In this document: positions 57,268 through 64,000 of the stretch, one piece after another
Position numbering within the stretch: the stretch's first letter is position 1
Layout: every line of letters begins with the position of its first letter
DNA from: Streptomyces sp. MMG1533
Lineage (GTDB): Bacteria > Actinomycetota > Actinomycetes > Streptomycetales > Streptomycetaceae
Length of the DNA stretch: 64,000 nucleotides
Assembly: GCF_001279775.1 (NCBI RefSeq)
Contig: NZ_LGDG01000237.1
Coordinates: forward strand, 62,001-126,000
Direction: 5' to 3'
Made by a program: the position numbers and the translations under genes
The notes under the pieces: generated by a model
Databases searched by the model: none
Told to the model about the DNA's origin: nothing
The model's input: only the letters and a program-made list of their open reading frames with translations

Positions 57268-58431
57268 TCACACCCGCATCGGCTGCGGCGACTCCCGACG
57301 CGCCGGGTCGGGACCGTCGTACTCCCGGATGGTCTCGTACCGCGTGTTCCGCTCCACCGGCCGGAAACCGGCGTCACGGATGAGATCCAGCAGATCCTCG
57401 CGGGTCAGCTTGTTCGGCGTGCCGTAGTTGTCGGCGTCGTGCGTGATCTTGTACTCGACGACCGAGCCGTCCATGTCGTCGGCGCCGTGCTGGAGCGCGA
57501 GCTGGGCGGTCTGGACGCCGTGCATGACCCAGAAGACCTTGACGTGCGGGACGTTGTCGAAGAGGAGACGCGAGACCGCGAAGGTCTTGAGGGCCTCCGC
57601 GCCGGTCGCCATCTGGGTCCTGGCCTGGAGGCGGTTGCGGACCTTGCCGTCCTGCACGTCCACGAAGTCGTGCTGGTAGCGCAGCGGGATGAAGACCTGG
57701 AAGCCGCCGGTCTCGTCCTGGAGTTCACGCAGCCGCAGTACGTGGTCCACCCGGTGGCGCGGCTCCTCGATGTGGCCGTACAGCATGGTGCACGGGGTCT
57801 TGAGCCCCTTCTCGTGCGCCAGGCGGTGGATGCGCGACCAGTCCTCCCAGTGGGTGCGGTGGTCGACGATGTGCTGCCGGACCTCCCAGTCGAAGATCTC
57901 GGCGCCGCCGCCGGTGAGGGACTCCAGACCGGCGTCGATGAGCTCGTCGAGGATCTCGGAGGCGGACAGTCCCGAGATGGTCTCGAAGTGGTGGATCTCG
58001 GTGGCGGTGAACGCCTTGAGCGAGACGTGCGGCAGGGCGGCCTTCAGCTCGCGCAGGGAGCGCGGGTAGTAGCGCCAAGGGAGGTTCGGGTGCAGCCCGT
58101 TGACGATGTGCAGCTCGGTGAGGTTGTCGCCCTCCATCGCCTTGGCGAGCTTGACCGCCTCCTCGATGCGCATCGTGTACGCGTCCTTCTCACCCGGCTT
58201 GCGCTGGAAGGAGCAGTAGGCGCAGGACGCGGTGCACACGTTGGTCATGTTGAGGTGGCGGTTGACGTTGAAGTGGACGACGTCGCCGTTCTTCCGCGTC
58301 CGCACCTCGTGCGCGAGGCCGCCCAGCCAGGCCAGGTCGTCCGACTCGTAGAGCGCGATGCCGTCCTCGCGGGTCAGCCGCTCACCGGCCCGGACCTTGT
58401 CCTCCAGCTCGCGCTTGAGCCCGACATCCAT
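57268..58431 (-). CDS. mqnE: aminofutalosine synthase MqnE
   Basis: A 387-residue radical SAM enzyme that joins 3-enolpyruvylbenzoate with SAM-derived adenosyl to make aminofutalosine. Cluster motif 'NVCTASCAYCSFQRKPGE' (Cys-x3-Cys-x2-Cys). 'ELHIVNGLHPNLPWRYY', 'TATEIHHFE' and 'TPCTMLYGHIEE' are MqnE signatures. ATG 58429-58431 is preceded by GGAGAGG. It is downstream of an Lrp gene but separated from it by two hairpins, so it probably has its own promoter. Confidence 0.96.
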   Translation of the reverse strand: MDVGLKRELEDKVRAGERLTREDGIALYESDDLAWLGGLAHEVRTRKNGDVVHFNVNRHLNMTNVCTASCAYCSFQRKPGEKDAYTMRIEEAVKLAKAMEGDNLTELHIVNGLHPNLPWRYYPRSLRELKAALPHVSLKAFTATEIHHFETISGLSASEILDELIDAGLESLTGGGAEIFDWEVRQHIVDHRTHWEDWSRIHRLAHEKGLKTPCTMLYGHIEEPRHRVDHVLRLRELQDETGGFQVFIPLRYQHDFVDVQDGKVRNRLQARTQMATGAEALKTFAVSRLLFDNVPHVKVFWVMHGVQTAQLALQHGADDMDGSVVEYKITHDADNYGTPNKLTREDLLDLIRDAGFRPVERNTRYETIREYDGPDPARRESPQPMRV

Positions 58432-58474
58432 GCTTCTGCCTCTCCTCAGTGACGAACCCTGCCAACCGTACTCC

Positions 58475-58520
58475 CCCGCCCTTCGGGCGGGAGGGGCCCC
58501 CATCAGGCGCTTCGCGCCTG
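58475..58520 (-). terminator. double hairpin between Lrp gene and mqnE
   Basis: cccgccc-ttc-gggcggg (58475-58491) and caggcgc-ttc-gcgcctg (58504-58520), both perfect 7-bp stems with tight ttc loops, directly after the minus-strand Lrp gene. Confidence 0.75.
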
Positions 58521-58525
58521 CGCGC

Positions 58526-58981
58526 CTACTCCTCCTCGGGCAGTTCACCCACCCGGTTCTCCCACTTCGTGGAGAGCACGATCGTGGTACGGGTCCGGGA
58601 GACGCCCTTGGTTCCGCTGAGCCGCCGGATGATCTTCTCCAGTCCGTCGACGTCGGTCGCCCGCACCTTGAGCATGAACGAGTCGTCGCCCGCGATGAAC
58701 CAGCAGTCCTCGATCTCGGTGAGGTCCTTCAGCCGGGCGGCCACGTCCTCGTGGTCGGCGGCGTCGGAGAGCGAGATGCCGATCAGGGCGATGACGCCGA
58801 GGCCGAGCGAGGCGGCGTCGACCGTGGCGCGGTAGCCGGTGATGACGCCGGCCGCCTCCAGCCGGTTGATGCGGTCGGTGACGCTGGGTCCCGACAGACC
58901 GACGAGGCGTCCCAGCTCCGCGTAGGAGGCCCTGCCGTTCTCCCTCAGGGCCTGGATGAGCTGCCTGTCCACCGCGTCCAT
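58526..58981 (-). CDS. Lrp/AsnC-family regulator
   Basis: A 151-residue regulator: N-terminal helix-turn-helix ('SYAELGRLVGLSGPSVTDRI') and C-terminal RAM ligand domain ('GDDSFMLKVRATDVDGLEKI'). It binds an amino acid or similar small molecule. ATG 58979-58981 has GGAAGG upstream. Targets are not evident; neighbours are menaquinone genes and the linkage is conserved in streptomycetes as far as I know. Confidence 0.93.
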   Translation of the reverse strand: MDAVDRQLIQALRENGRASYAELGRLVGLSGPSVTDRINRLEAAGVITGYRATVDAASLGLGVIALIGISLSDAADHEDVAARLKDLTEIEDCWFIAGDDSFMLKVRATDVDGLEKIIRRLSGTKGVSRTRTTIVLSTKWENRVGELPEEE

Positions 58982-59058
58982 GCGATCGAAGCCTTCCGAT
59001 GAAGAGACTGAAGAGGTCTGGGATGTTCCCGAGGTTGGTGGTGCGTGATGCGTGATGG

Positions 59059-59745
59059 TCAGGCAGGAGGGCGGGAGCCCCCGCCGATTTCGCCCTGCCA
59101 GCGGCGGTACAGCCCGTGCTCCACGCCTGCCGCGTCGAGGACCCGGCCGGCCACGAAGTCCACCAGGTCCTGGATGTGCGTGGCGCCCGCGTAGAAGGCG
59201 GGCGAGGCGGGCACGACGCTCGCGCCCGCGTCGTCGAGGGCGACCAGGTGCCGCAGGGTCTGGCCGTTCAGCGGGGTCTCCCGCACGGCCACGACCAGCG
59301 GGCGCCGCTCCTTGAGCGTGACGCTCGCGGCCCGTTGGAGCAGGTCCTTCGACAGACCCAGCGCGACTCCGGCGACACACGCGGTGGAGGCCGGCACGAT
59401 CAGCATCCCCTTCGAGGGGTACGACCCCGAGGACGGCCCCGCCGCCAGGTCCCCCGCGCTCCAGTGCCGTACGCCCTCGAGGTCCACCTCGAAGGTCCCC
59501 GGCTTGCCGTCCGCCCCCCGGGACAGCCATTCCCGCAGGTCGTCCTGCCAGTGGGCGTCCCGGAAGGAGATCTGGGTCTCGTCGAGCAGGGTCAGCCGGG
59601 AGGCCCGGGACACGACCAGGTCGACGCTCTCGCCGACAGAGAGCAGCGCGCGCAGCACGGCAGCGGCATAAGGAGTGCCGGAAGCGCCGGACACCCCTAC
59701 GATCCAAGGCGTACGCGGCGTCTCTCCTGGCTTGACTGGGTTCAC
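59059..59745 (-). CDS. mqnM: UbiX-type flavin prenyltransferase
   Basis: A 228-residue enzyme that makes prenyl-FMN, the cofactor of UbiD decarboxylases. 'VGVSGASGTPYAAAVLRALL' binds FMN; 'GSYPSKGMLIVPAST' and 'RRPLVVAVRETPLN' are family signatures. It supplies the cofactor for the UbiD-type gene at 61351. GTG 59743-59745 lies 7 bases after TAGGCT (59753-59758) with no ribosome site, suggesting leaderless translation. Divergent from the rhomboid gene. Confidence 0.92.
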   Translation of the reverse strand: MNPVKPGETPRTPWIVGVSGASGTPYAAAVLRALLSVGESVDLVVSRASRLTLLDETQISFRDAHWQDDLREWLSRGADGKPGTFEVDLEGVRHWSAGDLAAGPSSGSYPSKGMLIVPASTACVAGVALGLSKDLLQRAASVTLKERRPLVVAVRETPLNGQTLRHLVALDDAGASVVPASPAFYAGATHIQDLVDFVAGRVLDAAGVEHGLYRRWQGEIGGGSRPPA

Positions 59746-59836
59746 AACCCCGAGCCTATCCGGCGTCGCAGGGTGGGAACCGGCCAAGGGGTCCGGGCCG
59801 TTCCCCGAAGGGGACGAGCGAGCGGTGGGGGTTGCC

Positions 59837-60439
59837 ATGTCCGGTGCCGAACTCGAGTGGTCGCGGGGTGGCCGTGCGAAGGCCGCGGCCAAGCTGATGG
59901 CGGGCTGGGTCGCGCTGCTGTGGCTGCTCGAAGTGGTGGACGTGGCCTTCGGCCACGCGCTGGACGACTTCGGCATCGTCCCGCGTGTCCCCGCCGAGCT
60001 GATCGACATCGTCCCGGCCGCCTTCCTGCACTTCGGCTTCGCCCATGTGGCCGCGAACAGCGTGCCGTTGCTGGTCCTCGGCTTCCTGGCGGCCCTCGGC
60101 GGTCTGCGCCGGTTCGCCGCGGTGTGCGCGCTGATCATCGTGGCGGACGGCCTGGGGGTCTGGCTGATATCCCCGGCGAACAGCAACACGGCCGGCGCCT
60201 CCGGGCTGATCTTCGGCCTCTTCGGCTTCCTGGTGGTCAGCGGCTTCGTCGAGCGCCGGCCCCTGGGCGTCCTGGTCGGTGTGCTGGTCGGCGCGGTCTG
60301 GGGCGGCGCGATCCTCGCGGGCCTCGCGCCCACGCAGTCCGGGGTCAGCTGGCAGGGCCATCTGATCGGCCTGGTGTCGGGCATGGCGGCGGCGTTCGTG
60401 TTCCGCCGCCGGACCCCCCTGCCGGCGCCGACGCGCTGA
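59837..60439 (+). CDS. rhomboid intramembrane serine protease
   Basis: A 200-residue six-helix membrane protease. The catalytic pair is in 'TAGASGLIFGLFG' (Ser) and 'SWQGHLIGLVSG' (His), with the oxyanion-helping 'FLHFGFAHVAANSVPL'. It should cut transmembrane substrates; none is evident. ATG 59837 has GGGGG 6 bases upstream. It sits between the UbiX and MqnP genes on the other strand and converges on MqnP with 12 bp between stops. Confidence 0.92.
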   Translation: MSGAELEWSRGGRAKAAAKLMAGWVALLWLLEVVDVAFGHALDDFGIVPRVPAELIDIVPAAFLHFGFAHVAANSVPLLVLGFLAALGGLRRFAAVCALIIVADGLGVWLISPANSNTAGASGLIFGLFGFLVVSGFVERRPLGVLVGVLVGAVWGGAILAGLAPTQSGVSWQGHLIGLVSGMAAAFVFRRRTPLPAPTR

Positions 60440-60451
60440 CCCGCGCGCCGC

Positions 60452-61354
60452 TCACACCGTGAGCCCGCGCACCAGCAGGTCCAGCAGCGCACACACGAAC
60501 AGGGCAATCCCGATGAACCCGTTGACGCTGAAGAACGCCCTGTTCAGGCGGGACAGGTCATGGGGTCGCACGATCGAGTGCTCGTAGACGAACGCGCCCG
60601 CCACGATCATCAGGCCGAACCAGAAGAAGGCACCCGCGTCGGTGGCGACGGCGTACCAGATGAACAACCCCGTCGTCACCGCGTGGCAGATTCGCGCGCC
60701 CCGGATGGCCGCCGGGATGCCGAAGCGGGCCGGGACCGACATGACGCCGACCTCGCGGTCGGTGTCGACGTCCTGGCAGGCGTAGATCAGGTCGAAGCCG
60801 CCGATCCAGATGCCGACGGCGAGACCGAGGATCACCGCGTCCCAGGACCACTCGCCGGAGATCGCCAGCCAGCCGCCGACCGGACCCATCGCCTGGGCGA
60901 GGCCGAGGATGGCCTGGGGGAAGTTCGTGAACCGTTTGCCGTACGGGTAGACCACCATCGGGATCACCGCGATGGGAGCCAGCGCCAGGCACAGGGGGTT
61001 CAGCAGGGCCGCCGAGCCCAGGAAGATCACCAGGGCGATCAGCGCGCCCGTCCAGGCGTGCTTCACCGACATCGCGCCGGTGACCAGCTCGCGGTGGGCC
61101 GTACGCGGGTTACGGGCGTCGATCTCCCGGTCGATGATCCGGTTGACCGCCATCGCGAAGGTCCGCAGGCCCACCATGCAGATGGTGACCAGGAGGAGGC
61201 GCCCCCAGTGGATGTTCTTGTCCCACTGGAACATCGCGGTGAGGGCGGCGATGTAGGCGAAGGGCAGGGCGAAGACCGAGTGCTCGATCATCACCAGGCG
61301 CAGGAAGGCCTTGGTGCGTCCCGGTTGCGGGAGAGCGGCGGACGCTGAACTCAC
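60452..61354 (-). CDS. mqnP: menaquinone-pathway prenyltransferase (UbiA family)
   Basis: A 300-residue membrane enzyme that attaches the isoprenoid chain to the 1,4-dihydroxy-6-naphthoate-derived ring. The two Mg-diphosphate motifs are 'NRIIDREIDARNPRT' (N-x3-D-x3-D) and 'DVDTDREVG' (D-x3-D). Eight helices. Its GTG start overlaps the stop of the UbiD gene (GTGA). Assignment to MqnP rather than another UbiA enzyme rests on its place between the UbiX- and UbiD-type genes. Confidence 0.93.
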   Translation of the reverse strand: MSSASAALPQPGRTKAFLRLVMIEHSVFALPFAYIAALTAMFQWDKNIHWGRLLLVTICMVGLRTFAMAVNRIIDREIDARNPRTAHRELVTGAMSVKHAWTGALIALVIFLGSAALLNPLCLALAPIAVIPMVVYPYGKRFTNFPQAILGLAQAMGPVGGWLAISGEWSWDAVILGLAVGIWIGGFDLIYACQDVDTDREVGVMSVPARFGIPAAIRGARICHAVTTGLFIWYAVATDAGAFFWFGLMIVAGAFVYEHSIVRPHDLSRLNRAFFSVNGFIGIALFVCALLDLLVRGLTV

Positions 61355-62802
61355 AGCCCGTACTCCTTCCAGCGGCGGTCGACCTTCGCCGCCGTCTCCG
61401 GGTCGGACAGCACCATGTCGGGCCAGCCGCCGTCCCGCGTGTAGCCCTCCTCGGGCCACTTCTTCGTCGCGTCGATGCCCGCCTTGCCGCCCCAGAACTG
61501 CTGGTAGGAGGCATGGTCGAGATGGTCGACGGGACCTTCCACGACCGAGAGGTCACGGGCGTAGTCGGTGTTGCCGAGGGCCCGCCACGCGACCTCGTGC
61601 AGATCGTGGACGTCACAGTCGGAGTCGACGACCACGATCAGCTTGGTCAGGGACATCATGTGCGCCCCCCAGATCGCGTGCATCACCTTCTGCGCGTGCT
61701 TGGGGTACTTCTTGTCGATCGAGACGATCGCGCAGTTGTGGAAGCCGCCGGCCTCGGGCAGGTGGTAGTCCACGATGTCCGGCACGATGATCTTCAGCAG
61801 CGGGAGGAAGAACCGCTCCGTCGCACGGCCCAGGGGTCCGTCCTCCGTCGGAGGGCGGCCTACGACGATCGACTGCAGCAGCGGCCGCTTCCGCATCGTC
61901 ACGCAGTCGATCTTCAGCGCGGGGAAGGGCTCCTGCGGGGTGTAGAAGCCGGTGTGGTCGCCGAAGGGACCCTCCGGAAGCATCTCCCCGGGCTCCAGCC
62001 AGCCCTCGATGACGACCTCGGCCTGCGCCGGCACCTGGAGCGGGACGGTCTTGCAGTCGACCATCTCGATCCGCTTGCCCGCGATGAACCCGGCGAAGAG
62101 GTACTCGTCGATGTCACCGGGCAGGGGCGCGGTGGAGGCGTAGGTCACGGCCGGCGGGCAGCCGAAGGCGATCGCCACCGGCAGCCGCTCGCCCCTGCGC
62201 GCCGCCACCTGGTAGTGGTTGCGGCTGTCCTTGTGGATCTGCCAGTGCATACCGATGGTGCGCTTGTCGTGGCGCTGCAGGCGGTACAGGCCCAGGTTCC
62301 GGATCCCGCTCTCCGGGTCCTTGGTGTGGGTGAGCCCCAGGTTGAAGAAGGACCCGCCGTCCTGCGGCCAGGTGAAGAGGGCGGGCAGCCGGTCGAGGTC
62401 GACGTCGTCGCCGTGCAGCACGACCTCATGGACCGGAGCTTCTTTCACCTTCTTCGGCGGTACGTGCGTCATCGCGCCGAGCTTCCCGAAGGCCTCCCGC
62501 ACGCCCACGAACCCGTGCGGCAGTTCGGGCCGCAGCAGGCCGCCGATCTTCTCGGAGATCTCGCCGTACGACTTCAGCCCCAGGGCCTTCAGCAGCCGCC
62601 GGTCGGTCCCGAAGACGTTCATCGCGAGGGGCATCGCGGAGCCCTTCACGTTCTCGAAGAGCAGCGCCGGGCCCCCGGACTTCTGCACCCGGTCGACGAT
62701 CTCCCCGACCTCCAGATACGGGTCCACCTCGGCCTTGACGCGTTTGAGGTCGCCCTCGCGCTCCAGGGCCCTGAGCAGGGAACGAAGATCGTCATAAGCC
62801 AT
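61351..62802 (-). CDS. mqnL: UbiD-type menaquinone-pathway decarboxylase
   Basis: A 483-residue prenyl-FMN-dependent decarboxylase of the UbiD family that removes the carboxyl group in late menaquinone synthesis. 'GIRNLGLYRLQRHDKRTIGM' and 'RGERLPVAIAFGCPPAVTYA' are UbiD signatures; the conserved acidic site includes 'EGPFGDHTGFY'. ATG 62800-62802 lies 7 bases after GATACT (62810-62815) with no clear ribosome site, so leaderless translation is possible. mqnP follows with a 4-bp overlap. MqnL and MqnM names follow the Streptomyces literature. Confidence 0.94.
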   Translation of the reverse strand: MAYDDLRSLLRALEREGDLKRVKAEVDPYLEVGEIVDRVQKSGGPALLFENVKGSAMPLAMNVFGTDRRLLKALGLKSYGEISEKIGGLLRPELPHGFVGVREAFGKLGAMTHVPPKKVKEAPVHEVVLHGDDVDLDRLPALFTWPQDGGSFFNLGLTHTKDPESGIRNLGLYRLQRHDKRTIGMHWQIHKDSRNHYQVAARRGERLPVAIAFGCPPAVTYASTAPLPGDIDEYLFAGFIAGKRIEMVDCKTVPLQVPAQAEVVIEGWLEPGEMLPEGPFGDHTGFYTPQEPFPALKIDCVTMRKRPLLQSIVVGRPPTEDGPLGRATERFFLPLLKIIVPDIVDYHLPEAGGFHNCAIVSIDKKYPKHAQKVMHAIWGAHMMSLTKLIVVVDSDCDVHDLHEVAWRALGNTDYARDLSVVEGPVDHLDHASYQQFWGGKAGIDATKKWPEEGYTRDGGWPDMVLSDPETAAKVDRRWKEYGL

Positions 62803-62891
62803 GAGGTCAAGTATCCCCGAGCGGCTACCCTGGCCCGGTACCTGGGGTCCCGTGCTCGTGGCCCCGACGACCGTTCCCTTGGAAGGCCCCC

Positions 62892-63239
62892 ATGCTCCGG
62901 GTACTGATGTTCCTCGTGCCACTGGCGCTCAGCGTCTACGCCTTCATCGACTGCATCAGCACGAAGGACGAGGACGTCCGCCACATGCCCAAGCCGCTGT
63001 GGGCCATCCTCGTCCTCGTCTTCCCGCTCGCCGGCTCGCTCTCCTGGCTCATCGCGGGCAAGAAGCGGCACCCGGCCGGCACGCCCGGCTCCGGCGGCTC
63101 CGCCGGCTCTCCGTGGAGCCGGGGCGGCGGGCAGCAGTGGGTGGCGCCCGACGACAATCCCGAGTTCCTCAAGTCCCTCAGGGACGAGGACGGCGACGAG
63201 GACAAGAAGGGGCGCGGCGAGGACCCCAAGGGCGACTGA
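62892..63239 (+). CDS. PLDc_N-domain small membrane protein
   Basis: A 115-residue protein with two helices (about 3-20 and 37-54) forming the phospholipase-D N-terminal-like (PLDc_N) module '[20 protein letters not shown]', then a Gly/Ser linker and a highly charged tail. No catalytic PLD motif. GGAAGG lies 5 bases before the ATG. Its stop overlaps the LysR start by one base (TGATG). Function unknown. Confidence 0.85.
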   Translation: MLRVLMFLVPLALSVYAFIDCISTKDEDVRHMPKPLWAILVLVFPLAGSLSWLIAGKKRHPAGTPGSGGSAGSPWSRGGGQQWVAPDDNPEFLKSLRDEDGDEDKKGRGEDPKGD

Positions 63240-64000
63240 TGGAGCTGCGACTGCTCGTCACCTTCGAAAAGGTCGCCACCGTGCTGAGCTTCACGCGGGC
63301 GGCGGCCGAACTGCGGTACGCGCAGTCCAGTGTCACCGGTCAGATCCGTGCTCTGGAGTCCTCGCTCGGCACGGAGTTGTTCGACCGGCTCGGCAGCCGC
63401 ATCCGCCTCACGGAGGCCGGTGAGCGGCTGCTGCCGTACGCCCGGCAGATCATCGAGCTGAACGAGGAGGCGCGGGCGACGGTCGTGGGCGCCGAGGAGC
63501 CCTCCGGTTCGCTCACGGTGGGCACGATGGAGTCGCTGACGTCGTACCGTCTGCCGCCGCTCCTGGAGTTCTTCCACCACCGGTACCCGAAGGTCCGCCT
63601 CTCCCTGCGCACCACCCTCGGCGACGAGACCCGGCAGGCCCTGCTGAGGGGGACGTACGACGTGGGGTTCCTGATGGAGCCCGAGACCGACCACGCCGGG
63701 TTGGAGAGCAGGGTGCTGGCGCCCGAGCCGCTGGTTCTGGTGGCCGCCCCCGGGCACCCGCTGGCCGCCGGTGCGGCCGGGCTGAAGACCGAGGACCTGG
63801 CCGAGGTCCAGCTGGTCGGGACCGAACCGGGCTGCCCGTACCGGGACTTGTTCGAGTCCGAGCTCGCCCACCGGACCGGGGCGCCGCCGCCCTTCATGGA
63901 GTTCGGCACGATCGAGGCGACCAAGCGGGGGGTGGCCGGCGGTCTCGGGGTGGCGCTGCTGCCCCGGATGGCGGTGGGCGGGGAGCTGGCGTCCGGGGCG
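63239..64000 (+). CDS. LysR-family regulator (3' end outside window)
   Basis: 254 codons are visible. N-terminal helix-turn-helix of the LysR type ('SFTRAAAELRYAQSSVTGQI') and start of the periplasmic-binding-like effector domain ('GSLTVGTMESLTSYRLPPLL'). The start ATG 63239-63241 overlaps the preceding stop (TGATG), so the two genes are coupled. Targets are not visible; the divergent neighbours are menaquinone genes. Confidence 0.9.
   Translation, partial: MELRLLVTFEKVATVLSFTRAAAELRYAQSSVTGQIRALESSLGTELFDRLGSRIRLTEAGERLLPYARQIIELNEEARATVVGAEEPSGSLTVGTMESLTSYRLPPLLEFFHHRYPKVRLSLRTTLGDETRQALLRGTYDVGFLMEPETDHAGLESRVLAPEPLVLVAAPGHPLAAGAAGLKTEDLAEVQLVGTEPGCPYRDLFESELAHRTGAPPPFMEFGTIEATKRGVAGGLGVALLPRMAVGGELASGA

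Overview
The window is a stretch of a Streptomyces-type chromosome. The evidence is very high G+C with strong third-position G/C bias, frequent GTG starts, a 14-gene nuo operon, scattered futalosine-pathway menaquinone genes, Tat-type signal peptides and GTGA/ATGA start-stop overlaps. I saw no rRNA, tRNA, insertion sequence, prophage or CRISPR array. It reads as core chromosome with small accessory or remodelled patches.

Layout. 1-2.5 kb: end of a GH42 beta-galactosidase, a secreted GH53 galactanase and a small secreted protein. 2.5-8.7 kb: AhpD-like protein, an unrecognised acidic protein, fumarylacetoacetase with a Ser/Gly insertion, an M56-like metallopeptidase, a HEAT-repeat gene fragment and recQ. 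9.0-25.1 kb (minus strand): the complete nuoA-N operon for complex I, with a Rex-like operator upstream of nuoA and a hairpin terminator after nuoN. 25.1-32.7 kb: NlpC/P60 hydrolase with an MtrA-type box, a Tat-exported amine-oxidase-like flavoprotein, peptide deformylase, a MenJ-like geranylgeranyl reductase, an acetyltransferase, a PASTA protein and the quinone methyltransferase menG. 32.8-38.3 kb: an exopolysaccharide-type locus (acyltransferase, fused deacetylase-glycosyltransferase, small membrane protein) divergent from a secreted GH18-like protein. 38.4-43.7 kb: barrel-less amidohydrolase, mqnC, prepilin peptidase, Ser/Thr kinase, mqnA. 44-49 kb: cold-shock protein, XRE-cupin regulator divergent from azlCD, methyltransferase, Tat-exported KstD-like flavoprotein, EcaC-like protein. 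49-55.5 kb: acyl-CoA ligase, thiolase, FabG4-type reductase, MaoC hydratase and TetR, a lipid module resembling mycobacterial fadA2-fabG4-htdX. 55.5-64 kb: DUF4229 protein, acetyltransferase, UdgX, mqnE, Lrp regulator, UbiX, rhomboid protease, MqnP, UbiD-type decarboxylase, a small membrane protein and a truncated LysR gene.

Functional theme. The window joins the main user of menaquinone (complex I) with most of the genes that make it: mqnA, mqnE, mqnC, the UbiX/UbiA/UbiD set, menG and a MenJ-like reductase. mqnB and mqnD are absent and must lie elsewhere. A second theme is an unusual density of short tandem repeats at gene edges. Several contain the stop codon of the adjacent gene, and one 11 x 16-bp array links the ends of two convergent genes.
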